Assembly: GCF_018982965.1 (NCBI RefSeq)
Contig: NZ_JACBYP010000001.1
Location: 62,001 to 126,000 of the forward strand
Direction: 5' to 3'
Length of the DNA: 64,000 nt
DNA from: Streptomyces mayonensis
GTDB taxonomy: Bacteria > Actinomycetota > Actinomycetes > Streptomycetales > Streptomycetaceae
The position numbers were made by a program, and so were the translations under genes. Below, one piece after another: positions 1-7,908 of the stretch; position 1 is the first letter of the stretch; every line of letters begins with the position of its first letter. The notes under the pieces were generated by a model. The model made no database searches and was not told the DNA's origin. It saw only the letters and a list, made by a program, of their open reading frames with translations.

Positions 1-1
1 C

Positions 2-820
2 CGCGTCGCGCGCGTGCTGGGCGCCGATCCGGACCGGGCCTGGATCGACTACGTCGGCCTCAACCACCTCGGCTGGCTGCGCGGCCTGCGCGTGGCCGGA
101 CGCGACCAGCTCCCGCGGCTGCTCGCGGACCCGGAGCTGCTCGGCTCCTTCGAGGAGGGCCGGCTCTTCGGCGCCGAGTGGCTGCGCTCGCTCGGCGCCG
201 TGCCCAACGAGTACCTGCACTACTACTACTTCAACCGGGAGACCGTCCGCGCCTACCAGGAGGCCGACCGCACCCGCGGCGCCTTCCTGCGCGACCAGCA
301 GGCCCGTTTCTACGACGAGATGCGCTCGCCCGACGCGCCCGCGCTGGCCACCTGGGACCGCACCCGCGCGGAACGCGAGGCCACCTACATGGCGGAGAAC
401 CGGGAGACGGCGGGCGCGGGCGAACGCGAGGCCGAGGACCTGTCCGGCGGCTACGAGAACGTGGCGCTGGCCCTCATGCGGGCCGTCGCCCGCAACGAAC
501 GCACCACCCTGATCCTCAACGTCCGCAACCGCGGGACCCTGTCGGTCCTGGACCCGGACGCCGTGATCGAGGTGCCGTGCCTGGTCGACGCGGACGGCGC
601 CCACCCGGTGGCCGTCGACCCGCTGCCGGGGCACGCCACCGGACTGGTCTGCGCGGTCAAGGCCGTCGAGCGCGACGTCCTCGCCGCGGCCGAGACGGGC
701 TCCCGCGAGACGGCCGTACGCGCCTTCGCGCTGCACCCCCTGGTCGATTCGGTGAACGTCGCGCGCCGCCTGGTCGACGGCTACACGGCGGCCCATCCGG
801 GCCTGACGTACCTGGAGTAG
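2..820 (+). CDS. GH4 family 6-phospho-beta-glucosidase, C-terminal part (5' end outside window)
   Basis: The reading frame is open from the first bases, so the gene begins before the window; about 272 residues are present. The sequence has the GH4 pattern: DYVGLNHLGWLRGL near the left edge, then a C-terminal block with NVRNRG, DAVIEVPCLVD, LPGHATGL and ALHPLVDSVNVA, which matches the end of bacterial NAD+/Mn2+-dependent 6-phospho-beta-glucosidases. The family hydrolyses phosphorylated disaccharides in the cytoplasm by an oxidation-elimination mechanism. The NAD-binding Rossmann half and the metal ligands lie outside the window, so exact specificity is open. The gene ends shortly before a convergent gene, with a strong hairpin in between. 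Confidence 0.85.
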   Translation, partial: RVARVLGADPDRAWIDYVGLNHLGWLRGLRVAGRDQLPRLLADPELLGSFEEGRLFGAEWLRSLGAVPNEYLHYYYFNRETVRAYQEADRTRGAFLRDQQARFYDEMRSPDAPALATWDRTRAEREATYMAENRETAGAGEREAEDLSGGYENVALALMRAVARNERTTLILNVRNRGTLSVLDPDAVIEVPCLVDADGAHPVAVDPLPGHATGLVCAVKAVERDVLAAAETGSRETAVRAFALHPLVDSVNVARRLVDGYTAAHPGLTYLE

Positions 821-853
821 GCCCGCGCGCACGTCGGCGACAGGGCCGGTGGC

Positions 854-887
854 CGGACGGTTCCCCCGGCGCGGAGGGAACCGTCCG
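854..887. terminator. Hairpin between convergent genes
   Basis: A 12-bp perfect inverted repeat (GGACGGTTCCC with its complement, plus one flanking C-G pair) surrounds a 10-nt loop. It lies between the stop of the GH4 gene and the stop of the minus-strand ATP-grasp gene, so it probably ends transcription in both directions. No U-tract follows, which is usual in Streptomyces. Confidence 0.7.
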
Positions 888-905
888 ATCGCGTTGCCGA
901 GTCCG

Positions 906-2078
906 TTACGCCGGTGCACCGGCCGCCGGGTCGGGGACGGGAGCGTCCAGCCGGGCGGTGGCCGGGGCCGCGAGCGGGCCCGTTGCGGAGGGCACCGGCG
1001 CGGACGGCAGCGGTGCCGACGCCGCGGGCACGTCCGCGTGCTGGTGGGACGGGGGCACCGGGCGCAGGGGGCGCGGGCCCGACACCACCGTGTAGTCCTG
1101 GCCGAGGAACGGCGGCTCCAGCTCGCCCGGGTCGTCGCCGAGGGCCAGCCGGACCGCCGCCCACGGCATGTTGACCCCGCACAGCGCCAGTTGGTGCAGC
1201 CCGCCGGCCGGACGGGTGTTGACGTCCATCAGCACGGGCCGGTCGCCGAACATCCGGAACTGCACGTTGGACAGGTGGTGCAGCCCGAACGCCTCGGCGA
1301 TCCGCCGCGCCGGCGCCAGCCACTGCTCGTGGAGCGTGAAGCCCCGGCGGCGACCGTGCTTGGTACGGCCCACGGCGAGCCGTACCCGGTTGTCCGGCCC
1401 GGTGAGGCAGTCCACCGAGACCTCCGGCTGTTCGAGGCGCGGCATCACCAGCCAGTCGACGGGCTCCTCGGCCGCCCGCAGCGCATCGAGGACCAGCGGC
1501 AGCGGCACCGAGGGACTCGGGAAACCGTTCAGGTGCGCGAGGGAGAAGGGGTCCCGGGTGACCATCCGGAAGCCCACACCGCCCGCCCCGGACGCCGGCT
1601 TGAAGCACGCCCGGTGGCCGAGCCCCTCCAGTTCCTCCACCGCGTGGACCAGTTCGCCGGCCGTGCGCACCCGCCACCACGGCGGCACCGGCACACCGAT
1701 CGCCCGGACCGCCTCGTACGCGATCACCTTGTCGTGGAAGACGGCCACCGCTTCCGGCGGCGGCGCGAGCAGGGCCGTACCCACCGCCTCGAAGTCGGCC
1801 CGGTGGGCCACGATCGCCGACTGGTGCAGCCGGGGCACGAAGACGTCGATCCCGCGCCGCTCGCACTGGGCGAGGGCGTACTCGACGTAACCCGCCGGGG
1901 ACAGCCCCTCCGGCTCCAGGTCGGCGGTGTCGGCTGCGGCCAGCACGGGGGAGTCCGGGTCGCCGTGCGTGGCATGGATCTCGACGGCCCGGTCGGCGGG
2001 ATTTCTCCGCAGCTGATCCATGAAGAAGACGTTCTCCGCGTACGTACGGTTGAGCCAGACGCGTACGGGAGAAACCAT
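906..2078 (-). CDS. ATP-grasp domain protein
   Basis: 390 residues. It looks like a carbamoyl-phosphate-synthase-type ATP-grasp ligase: an N-terminal alpha/beta region (about 1-110), a central part with FHDKVIAYE (typical start of the ATP-grasp fold), a glycine-rich nucleotide loop KPASGAGGVGFR around residue 180, and the metal-binding end VLMDVNTRPAGG. Such enzymes join a carboxylate to an amine or thiol using ATP; the substrate here cannot be read. The last ~50 residues are Pro/Ala-rich and probably disordered. The ATG has AAAGG 8 nt upstream. It is a single gene, convergent with the GH4 gene and divergent from the phosphoesterase. Confidence 0.75.
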   Translation of the reverse strand: MVSPVRVWLNRTYAENVFFMDQLRRNPADRAVEIHATHGDPDSPVLAAADTADLEPEGLSPAGYVEYALAQCERRGIDVFVPRLHQSAIVAHRADFEAVGTALLAPPPEAVAVFHDKVIAYEAVRAIGVPVPPWWRVRTAGELVHAVEELEGLGHRACFKPASGAGGVGFRMVTRDPFSLAHLNGFPSPSVPLPLVLDALRAAEEPVDWLVMPRLEQPEVSVDCLTGPDNRVRLAVGRTKHGRRRGFTLHEQWLAPARRIAEAFGLHHLSNVQFRMFGDRPVLMDVNTRPAGGLHQLALCGVNMPWAAVRLALGDDPGELEPPFLGQDYTVVSGPRPLRPVPPSHQHADVPAASAPLPSAPVPSATGPLAAPATARLDAPVPDPAAGAPA

Positions 2079-2197
2079 GCAGGCCGCCTTTCAGGGTCCG
2101 CGCGGGCAGGGCGAAGCAGGCCGTGCCCGGCCAGGGGGTTGGAGGGTCACCGAGCCGCGCTGCGCGAAGAAAAAGGCGTGGCGGTGGTGTTGGGGCG

Positions 2198-2228
2198 ATC
2201 ATAGGGGTACGTGCGCCCCGGAGCGCAA
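2198..2228 (-). promoter_or_regulatory. Candidate promoter of the ATP-grasp gene
   Basis: On the minus strand a TATGAT (5 of 6 matches to TATAAT) at 2198-2203 is preceded, 19 nt away, by TTGCGC at 2223-2228 (4 of 6 to TTGACA). It sits about 120 nt upstream of the ATG at 2078. The spacer is slightly long. Proposed from sequence alone. Confidence 0.4.
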
Positions 2229-2283
2229 CGAGCGTCACACGGATGCGCCGCCCCCCGGTCGCGGCACCCCGGACGGGCCCCGG

Positions 2284-2350
2284 CCCGCCGTGGGTCGCGC
2301 CCCGGTCCCGCCGTGGGTCGTGCCCGGTCCCGCCGTGGTCCCGCTCCGGT
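2284..2350. repeat. Three tandem ~22-bp repeats in a 384-nt intergenic region
   Basis: Three units beginning CCCGCCGTGG and ending CGGT lie head to tail at 2284, 2307 and 2329; the third is the most diverged. They fill part of the divergent intergenic region 2079-2462, which otherwise holds the candidate minus-strand promoter and, near 2421-2450, a short duplication of GGAGGGACGTC just before the phosphoesterase ribosome-binding site. No small gene was recognised here. Confidence 0.6.
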
Positions 2351-2462
2351 CCGGCCCTGGTCCAGCCCCGTGCGGCCGGCGCGGGCCGTTCTTGTGACAG
2401 GGTCGGGGATGTGATCTCGTGGCGTCGGAGGGACGTCGGAGGGACGTCGGGAAGGGGTGGGG

Positions 2463-3332
2463 ATGACGTCGACGGGCGACGCCCCGGGCACGCTCTGGGC
2501 CATCAGCGACCTGCACATCGCGTACTCGGAGAACCGTGCGCTGGTCGAGAAGACATACCCGGCGTCCCCGGACGACTGGCTCCTGGTGGCAGGCGACGTG
2601 GCCGAGACAGTCGCCGACATCCGCTGGGCGCTCGGCACGCTCGCGGAACGCTTCCGACGCGTCGTCTGGGCCCCCGGCAACCACGAACTGTGGACACACC
2701 CCAAGGACACCGTCTCCCTGCGCGGGGTCGCCCGCTACGAACACCTCGTCGAGCTCTGCCGCGAGCTGGGCGTGACGACGCCCGAGGACCCCTACCCGGT
2801 CTGGGAGGGCGCGGGCGGACCGGCGGTCGTCGCACCCCTCTTCCTGCTCTACGACTACTCGTTCCTGCCCGCCGGATGCGCGACGAAGGAGGAGGGGCTG
2901 AAGTACGCCCACGGCACCGGCGTCGTGTGCAGCGACGAGTACCTGCTCCACCCCGACCCCTACCCCAGCCGCGAGGCGTGGTGCCGGGCACGGGTCGCCA
3001 AGACCGAGCGCAGGCTCGCCGAACTCCCGGCCGGGCTGCCCACGGTCCTCATGAACCACTATCCGCTGGACCGGCACCCCACCGAGATCCTCTGGTACCC
3101 GGAGTTCGCCATGTGGTGCGGCACGCGGCTGACCGCCGACTGGCACCGCAGGTTCCGCGTCGACACCATGGTCTACGGCCATCTGCACATCCCGCGTACG
3201 ACCTGGCACGAGGGCGTCCGCTTCGAGGAGGTGTCGGTGGGCTACCCACGGGAGTGGCGCAAGCGGTCCGACCCGCCCGGGCGGCTGCGCCGCATCCTGC
3301 CGTCGCCCGCCCGCGAGGAGGCCGCCCGGTGA
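2463..3332 (+). CDS. Calcineurin-like metallophosphoesterase
   Basis: 289 residues from the ATG, chosen over the GTG six bases earlier because GAAGGGG ends 5 nt before it. All metal-binding blocks of the family are present in order: SDLHIA (D-x-H), VAGDVAET (GD), PGNHEL (GNHE), VLMNHYPL (H) and VYGHLHIP (GHxH). It should therefore be an active dinuclear phosphoesterase; the substrate is not evident. Its TGA overlaps the GTG of the next gene by 4 nt, so it is translationally coupled to a phosphopantetheinyl transferase. This invites the guess that it acts on a related phospho-compound, but nothing in the sequence proves it. Confidence 0.85.
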   Translation: MTSTGDAPGTLWAISDLHIAYSENRALVEKTYPASPDDWLLVAGDVAETVADIRWALGTLAERFRRVVWAPGNHELWTHPKDTVSLRGVARYEHLVELCRELGVTTPEDPYPVWEGAGGPAVVAPLFLLYDYSFLPAGCATKEEGLKYAHGTGVVCSDEYLLHPDPYPSREAWCRARVAKTERRLAELPAGLPTVLMNHYPLDRHPTEILWYPEFAMWCGTRLTADWHRRFRVDTMVYGHLHIPRTTWHEGVRFEEVSVGYPREWRKRSDPPGRLRRILPSPAREEAAR

Positions 3333-4009
3333 TCGAGGAACTGCTGCCCCCCACCGTCGTCTCCGTGGCGGCGTACGCCCACGACGACACCGGGCACCTG
3401 CCGCTCTACCCGGAGGAGGAGGCGATCGTCGCCCGGGCGGTCGCCAAGCGGCGCCGGGAGTTCACCGCCGTACGGTCCTGCGCGCGTCGGGCCATGGAGA
3501 AGCTCGGCGTGCCCGCGCAGCCCGTGCTGCCCGGCGAACGCGGGGCGCCGGGCTGGCCGGAGGGCCTGGTGGGCAGCATGACCCACTGCGACGGCTACTG
3601 TGCCGCGGCCCTGGCCCGCGCCACCGACCTGGCCTCCCTCGGCATCGACGCGGAACCCGACGGTCCGCTGCCGGAGGGGGTCCTGGACAGTGTGTCCCTG
3701 CCCACCGAGGCCGAGCAACTGCGCCGACTGGCGGGGGAGCGCTCCGGCGTCCACTTCGACCGGCTGCTGTTCAGCGCCAAGGAGTCGGTCTACAAGGCGT
3801 GGTTCCCCCTCACCCGGCAGTGGCTGGACTTCTCGGAGGCGGACATCGAGATCCGCGTGGACCCGGACGACCCCCGCCGCGGAACCCTGCGCGCCGCGCT
3901 CCTGGTGCCGGGGCCGACCGTGGGCGGCCGCAGGCTGACCCACTTCGACGGCCGCTGGACCGCCCGGGACGGCCTGGTCGCCACGGCGGTCGCGGTCCCG
4001 CACACCTGA
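3329..4009 (+). CDS. 4'-phosphopantetheinyl transferase (EntD/Sfp type)
   Basis: 226 residues from a GTG that overlaps the upstream stop codon. The enzyme transfers phosphopantetheine from CoA to a serine of carrier proteins (acyl or peptidyl carriers). The two signatures are present: LGIDAEP (Mg-binding GIDxE-type motif, about residue 107) and FSAKESVYKAWFP (the W/F-x-x-KESxxK motif, about residues 148-160). SMTHCDGYCAAAL corresponds to the SxSH-like CoA-binding segment. The arrangement and short length fit the EntD/Sfp group used for secondary metabolism. No synthase gene is in the window, so its carrier-protein partners lie elsewhere. Confidence 0.88.
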   Translation: MIEELLPPTVVSVAAYAHDDTGHLPLYPEEEAIVARAVAKRRREFTAVRSCARRAMEKLGVPAQPVLPGERGAPGWPEGLVGSMTHCDGYCAAALARATDLASLGIDAEPDGPLPEGVLDSVSLPTEAEQLRRLAGERSGVHFDRLLFSAKESVYKAWFPLTRQWLDFSEADIEIRVDPDDPRRGTLRAALLVPGPTVGGRRLTHFDGRWTARDGLVATAVAVPHT

Positions 4010-4047
4010 CGGGCGGCCCGGCCGGCCCTCGGACCGCCGCTGCCGGG

Positions 4048-4284
4048 TCACGGGTGGTGACACCACTCGCGCAGCACCCGGAAGAACGCCTCCTCGTTCC
4101 CTGCCAGGCCCGCGGCCTCCAGGGCCTGTTCGGCCTCGGCCAGTACCGCGGGTGGGACGACGGGCGGGCGGGGCGGGCCGGCCGCACCCGCCGCGGTGTC
4201 GAGACCGGCCCGCACGGTGTGCAGAAGACGCAGGTAGGCCTGGACTGCGGTGCGCTCGTGGTCGGTCAGTACGGCGGTGGTCAT
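4048..4284 (-). CDS. Small helical protein of unknown function
   Basis: 78 residues. I do not recognise the family. The protein is acidic and mostly helical by composition, with heptad-like leucine/alanine spacing (AVQAYLRLLHTVRAGL, then PAVLAEAEQALEAAGLAG) and ends in REWCHHP. A clear ribosome-binding site, GGGGAGAG, lies about 7 nt before the ATG, which supports it as a real gene. It is convergent with the phosphopantetheinyl transferase, 38 nt away, and is followed upstream by a repeat-rich intergenic stretch. Confidence 0.55.
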   Translation of the reverse strand: MTTAVLTDHERTAVQAYLRLLHTVRAGLDTAAGAAGPPRPPVVPPAVLAEAEQALEAAGLAGNEEAFFRVLREWCHHP

Positions 4285-4490
4285 CGGTCGGCTCTCCCCA
4301 CAACGACGTCAGCGGTCACGCACCCCCGCACAGCGGCGGCACCCTCCCAGCTTGCCGCCCACCACTGACAATCCGGCCGAGCCGCGCCACGCGACGCGCC
4401 CGCGCGGGGCGTTCGGCCTCTTCCGGCGCCCGCACCGCGCTCAGTGCCGGCTCCACCGGCTCAGGACAGACCGGCCGACTACGGATCAGC

Positions 4491-4625
4491 CCACTACGGC
4501 CCACTACGGCCCACTACGGCCCACCTGGCCCATCTCGGCCCACGACGACCGTAGACGGCTCACAACGGCCCGAAGACAGCCCGCCCACGACGGCCCGAAG
4601 ACAGCCCACGACGGCCCGAAGACGG
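4491..4625. repeat. Two adjoining tandem-repeat arrays
   Basis: This lies in the 342-nt intergenic region 4285-4626, in which no gene was seen. First, a 10-bp unit CCACTACGGC occurs three times exactly (4491-4520), with degenerate copies on both sides. Second, a 21-bp unit related to CCCACGACGGCCCGAAGACA occurs near 4560, at 4584 and at 4605, the last two directly abutting. The array stops at the stop codon of the minus-strand regulator. Such short tandem arrays usually vary in copy number between strains. Confidence 0.75.
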
Positions 4626-4626
4626 C

Positions 4627-5481
4627 TCACGACTCGGGTCGTTTGACGTTCTCCAGGAGCATGTCCAGCCACTCGGCGACCTTGTCGCGGTGCTGGTCGG
4701 TGGGGAGTTGAGCGGCCCGCCAGGCGATGCCGCGCACACCGTGGTCCTGCAGCAGCCGCTCCAGCGGGTCGCCGTCGGCGGCCACCGACGCCTCCCGCTC
4801 CCGGTCGGCGAGTTGCTGGAGGAGTTCCTGCTCGGTGTGGCGGAGGGCGCCCGCGAGCGCCTCGGGGTCCTCGGCGGTCAGGAATCCGGCGTGCACCCGG
4901 AAGAAGCGCTGGATGGCGTCGCAGTGCTCCATGGTGGGCCGCCGGTCGCCGTTGATCAGCGCGCCGGCCTGCTGCCGCGACATGCCGGCACCGTCGGCGA
5001 TCTCCTGCTGGGTGTACTTGCGGCCGTTGGGCTTCAGCCGGGTACGGCGCAACAGGTCCAGCCGCTGCACGAACCGGGCCTGCACATCGGGCTCGCCCGC
5101 CGGGCGTCCGCCGAGGAGGGACCCGACGACGGACTCCGGGACACCGGAGGCGGCGGACAGGCCACCGACGTCGAAGACCTCGGTGTGCGGCACGCCGAGG
5201 CGCTCCGCGAGCGCAGCGACCCTGGCGACGACGGCGGCGAGCACGGTCTGGGGAAGGGACCCCGGCGCTTCGGAGCCACGGCCCTCGATGCCACGGCCCT
5301 CGAAGCCCTGCTCCGCGAAACCACCCGGGTCGGGGCCATCACCGTCGGCTTCGCGGCTGTCGGCCCCTCGACCGTCGTAGCCGTACCCTCCGGAGCCAAG
5401 CCCTCCGGGTTCGCGGCTTCCGGAATCGTGGCCTCCGGAACCACAACCCGCCGGGCAACGCCCCTCGAAGCCACCCGTCAC
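4627..5481 (-). CDS. XRE-type helix-turn-helix regulator with Gly-rich N-terminus
   Basis: 284 residues from a GTG with GGGAGAG 6 nt upstream; the frame is open further up to a TTG at 5592, but that start has no ribosome-binding site. Residues 1 to about 75 are a low-complexity Gly/Glu/Asp/Arg-rich stretch (repeats like GGYGYDGR, EGRGIEGRGSE). The rest contains a HTH: YTQQEIADGAGMSRQQAGAL followed by INGDRRPTMEHCDAIQRFF, matching the Cro/C1 fold used by a Streptomyces-specific regulator family. A charged helical tail follows. It is divergent from a ligand-binding-domain-only protein; together they resemble a split MmyB-type regulator (inference). Confidence 0.75.
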   Translation of the reverse strand: MTGGFEGRCPAGCGSGGHDSGSREPGGLGSGGYGYDGRGADSREADGDGPDPGGFAEQGFEGRGIEGRGSEAPGSLPQTVLAAVVARVAALAERLGVPHTEVFDVGGLSAASGVPESVVGSLLGGRPAGEPDVQARFVQRLDLLRRTRLKPNGRKYTQQEIADGAGMSRQQAGALINGDRRPTMEHCDAIQRFFRVHAGFLTAEDPEALAGALRHTEQELLQQLADREREASVAADGDPLERLLQDHGVRGIAWRAAQLPTDQHRDKVAEWLDMLLENVKRPES

Positions 5482-5610
5482 CGAAAGCTCTCCCACGTCT
5501 CTCACAGGCCTCACAGGCTTCTCACAAGCGATTGCCGTGGACTTCCCGGAGAGTAGCCTGCCGCTCGTACCCACATCCAGGTCTCGCCACAACTGTGGCC
5601 TATTTCAGCC

Positions 5611-5642
5611 GTCAACAGGCACGAAATGCCACGATAGTTGAC
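5611..5642. promoter_or_regulatory. Nested dyad between two divergent regulator genes
   Basis: GTCAAC (5611-5616) and GTTGAC (5637-5642) form the outer arms, and GGCA-CGAAA-TGCC (5618-5630) an inner hairpin-like dyad. The site lies about 70 nt before the plus-strand gene and 130 nt before the minus-strand one, where an operator for a divergent pair would be expected. Function is inferred from position and symmetry only. Confidence 0.4.
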
Positions 5643-5713
5643 ACGCCTCGCGTCGGGGCACCAGGATCGGGACGCCGCGAGAAGGCCGCATAGGCAAGAG
5701 GGGTGACCTCCCG

Positions 5714-6373
5714 ATGGCATTTCAGGCAGGAGGGCAGCGGCCGGCGCCGCGGCCTGCTCCCGCGTCCCCCGACGCCCAGGCGTATCTCCAGGACTACGGC
5801 ACCCTCCTGGAGGCCGTCCCCTTCCCCTCGCTCGTCGTCGACCACCGCTGGGACGTGGTGCTGGCCAACGGTGCCTTCCGGACACTCTTCCAGGGGGTCG
5901 GACCGCACCCGACGGCCATGCCGGACGACAACTTCCTCAGGTTCGTCCTCTTCCACCCGGACGCGTCGACCGTCCTCGGCGAGCACGAGTCGAGCTGGTG
6001 CCTGCCCATGCTGGCGCACTTCGCCGCCAGCCTGGAGCGTTACGGCCCCGACTCCGGCCTGCAGGCCGTCCGCCGCGACATCGCTCAGGACCCCCTGATG
6101 GAGGCCGCCTACCGGCAGGGGCTGCCGCACTGGATCCGCGCCGTCGGCGCGCGGGCCGTCGAGCACGACGGTGCCGTACGTCCGCTGCACCACCCCGACC
6201 CGCGCCGGGGATCCACCGAGTGCCGGGTCGTGATCGAAACCCCCCGGGCGCTGGAGGAGTTGGGGTACACGCGGCTGACGCTGGTGCTGCGTGAGCCGCC
6301 CCGTGCGCCGCACCGTCCCCCGCGCGCCCGCCGTTCCCCGTCCCACCTGAGGGTCGTCCCCGCGGCCGAGTGA
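5714..6373 (+). CDS. MmyB-like ligand-binding-domain protein without a HTH
   Basis: 219 residues. Residues about 25-185 match the MmyB-type transcription-regulator ligand-binding domain: FPSLVVDHRWDVVLANGAFR aligns with the PALVLGRRLDVLAWN-type opening, followed by the helical NFLRFVLFHPD segment and a block (LQAVRRDIAQDPLMEAAYR) with the usual spacing. In most relatives this domain follows an N-terminal XRE HTH; here it is absent and the first 25 residues are Pro/Ala-rich. The C-terminus is Arg/Pro-rich. It is divergent from the HTH-only gene. It may sense a small ligand and act through that partner; this is inference. GAGGGG lies upstream of the ATG. Confidence 0.65.
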   Translation: MAFQAGGQRPAPRPAPASPDAQAYLQDYGTLLEAVPFPSLVVDHRWDVVLANGAFRTLFQGVGPHPTAMPDDNFLRFVLFHPDASTVLGEHESSWCLPMLAHFAASLERYGPDSGLQAVRRDIAQDPLMEAAYRQGLPHWIRAVGARAVEHDGAVRPLHHPDPRRGSTECRVVIETPRALEELGYTRLTLVLREPPRAPHRPPRARRSPSHLRVVPAAE

Positions 6374-6428
6374 CCGCCGGGGACGGAGCCGTGGCCTGCG
6401 TCCGCCGCCCCACCTCGCTCCTGCCCTC

Positions 6429-6457
6429 TTCTCAGCCGGTGTGGTGTGTGACATAGT
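6429..6457 (+). promoter_or_regulatory. Candidate promoter of the hydroxyproline operon (leaderless start)
   Basis: TTCTCA (6429-6434) and CATAGT (6452-6457) are spaced by 17 nt. The GTG start codon at 6464 lies 7 nt after the -10 box, so transcription would begin at or next to the start codon and the mRNA would be leaderless. In agreement, no ribosome-binding site precedes the GTG. Confidence 0.5.
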
Positions 6458-6463
6458 ACTGAG

Positions 6464-7612
6464 GTGAACGAGTCGCTGACCTGCGATGTTGTCGTGGTCG
6501 GGGCCGGGATGACGGGCGCGGCCTGTGCGCTGTACGCCGCCCGCGAGGGCCTCGACGTGATCGTGGTGGACCGTGGCCATGTGGCCGGCGGCACCACCGG
6601 AGCGGGCGAGGGCAATCTCCTGGTGTCCGACAAGGAGCCCGGTCCCGAACTGGAACTCGCCCTGCTCTCCGCCCGCCTGTGGCGCGAACTGGCCGGGGAA
6701 CTGGGCCGGGAGACCGAGTACGAGCAAAAGGGCGGAGTCGTCGTCGCCGAGACCCCCGAGGCGCTGGCCGGTCTCGAGGCCTTCGCCGCCGGTCAACGGG
6801 CGGCCGGGGTAACGGCGTTGGGTGTCACCGCAGACCGGCTGCACGACCTGGAGCCCCGGCTCGCCCCCGGGCTCGCGGGCGCCGTGCACTATCCGCAGGA
6901 CGCCCAGGTCATGCCGGCCCTGGCCGCCGCCCACCTGCTGCGCGCGTCCGGCGCCCGGCTGCGCACCGGCCGCACGGTGACCGGCGTTCTGCGCGGCCCC
7001 GGCGGTGCCGTGCGCGGTGTGCGCACCGAACGGGGCGACGTGCACGCCCCGTTCGTCGTCAACGCCGCCGGACCGTGGGGCGGCGAGGTGGCCGCCCTCG
7101 CCGGCGTACGGCTGCCGGTACTCCCGCGGCGCGGCTACGTCCTGGTCACCGAGCCGCTGCCGCCCCGCATCCGGCACAAGGTGTACGCCGCGGACTACGT
7201 CGCCGACGTCGCCAGCGACTCGGCCGACCTGCAGACCTCCCCGGTCGTGGAGGGAACCGCCGCCGGACCGGTCCTCATCGGTGCCAGCCGGGAGCGGGTC
7301 GGCTTCGACCGGTCCGTGTCGCTGCCCGCACTGCGCGCACTGGCGGCCGGGGCGACCCGGCTGTTCCCCTTCCTCACCCGTGTGCGGGCCCTGCGCACCT
7401 ACGCCGGCTTCCGGCCGTATCTCCCCGACCACCTGCCTGCGATCGGGGCCGACCCCGGGGCGCCCGGGCTCTTCCACGCGTGCGGGCACGAGGGCGCGGG
7501 CATCGGCCTGGCCACCGGCACCGGCCACGTGATCGCCGGGCTGCTGACCGGCCGGGAACCCCTGCTCGACCCCGCCCCGTTCCGTCCCGACCGCTTCGAG
7601 GAGGCCCGGTGA
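6464..7612 (+). CDS. FAD-dependent oxidoreductase, D-hydroxyproline dehydrogenase catalytic (DAO-type) subunit
   Basis: 382 residues of the D-amino-acid-oxidase/glycine-oxidase fold: FAD-binding VVGAGMTGAACALYAAREG near the N-terminus, VDRGHVAGGTTGAGEGN after it, and a C-terminal FAD-contact CGHEGAGIGLATGTG. In heteromeric dehydrogenases of this type (D-hydroxyproline dehydrogenase of hydroxyproline users, and HcnC) this subunit oxidises the amino acid. Here it is followed, with overlaps, by a [2Fe-2S] subunit and a second flavoprotein, then by hydroxyproline-specific deaminase and epimerase genes. So D-hydroxyproline to pyrroline-4-hydroxy-2-carboxylate is the likely reaction. Sarcosine or proline cannot be excluded from this gene alone. 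Confidence 0.82.
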   Translation: MNESLTCDVVVVGAGMTGAACALYAAREGLDVIVVDRGHVAGGTTGAGEGNLLVSDKEPGPELELALLSARLWRELAGELGRETEYEQKGGVVVAETPEALAGLEAFAAGQRAAGVTALGVTADRLHDLEPRLAPGLAGAVHYPQDAQVMPALAAAHLLRASGARLRTGRTVTGVLRGPGGAVRGVRTERGDVHAPFVVNAAGPWGGEVAALAGVRLPVLPRRGYVLVTEPLPPRIRHKVYAADYVADVASDSADLQTSPVVEGTAAGPVLIGASRERVGFDRSVSLPALRALAAGATRLFPFLTRVRALRTYAGFRPYLPDHLPAIGADPGAPGLFHACGHEGAGIGLATGTGHVIAGLLTGREPLLDPAPFRPDRFEEAR

Positions 7613-7908
7613 ATCCCCTGCGACTGGTCCGGGCGCGGCCCAAACCCGCCTTCACGGTCACCGTCGACGGCCGGACGGTCGAGGCACTGCCCGGCCGGAC
7701 AGTCGCCGCCGCGCTGTGGGCGGCCGGCGTCACCTCCTGGCGCACCACCCGGGGATCCGGCCGGCCGCGCGGCGTGTTCTGCGGCATCGGCGTCTGCTTC
7801 GACTGCCTGGTCACCGTCAACGACCGCCCGAACCAACGGGCCTGCCTGGTCCCCGTACGGCCGGGCGACGTGATCCGTACCCAGGAGGGCACCGGACATG
7901 AGGACTGA
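7609..7908 (+). CDS. [2Fe-2S] small subunit of D-hydroxyproline dehydrogenase
   Basis: 99 residues; the GTG overlaps the previous TGA by 4 nt. The core FTVTVDGRTVEALPGRTVAAAL is a beta-grasp ferredoxin start, and cysteines in FCGIGVCFDCLV followed by RACLVP provide the C-x4-C-x2-C...C set for one [2Fe-2S] cluster (HcnA/SoxH-like). The protein should pass electrons between the two flavoprotein subunits. It overlaps the next gene by 11 nt. It is too short to work alone, and its position fits a three-subunit dehydrogenase complex at the membrane or in the cytoplasm. Confidence 0.85.
   Translation: MNPLRLVRARPKPAFTVTVDGRTVEALPGRTVAAALWAAGVTSWRTTRGSGRPRGVFCGIGVCFDCLVTVNDRPNQRACLVPVRPGDVIRTQEGTGHED

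Noticed and set aside
906..4009. Edge of a secondary-metabolite gene cluster (ATP-grasp plus phosphopantetheinyl transferase)
   Set aside because: No synthase, carrier protein or tailoring gene is present; the transferase is paired with a phosphoesterase only.
4491..4625. Possible CRISPR array
   Set aside because: The repeats are 10 and 21 bp, directly adjoining with no spacers, and no cas gene is in the window.
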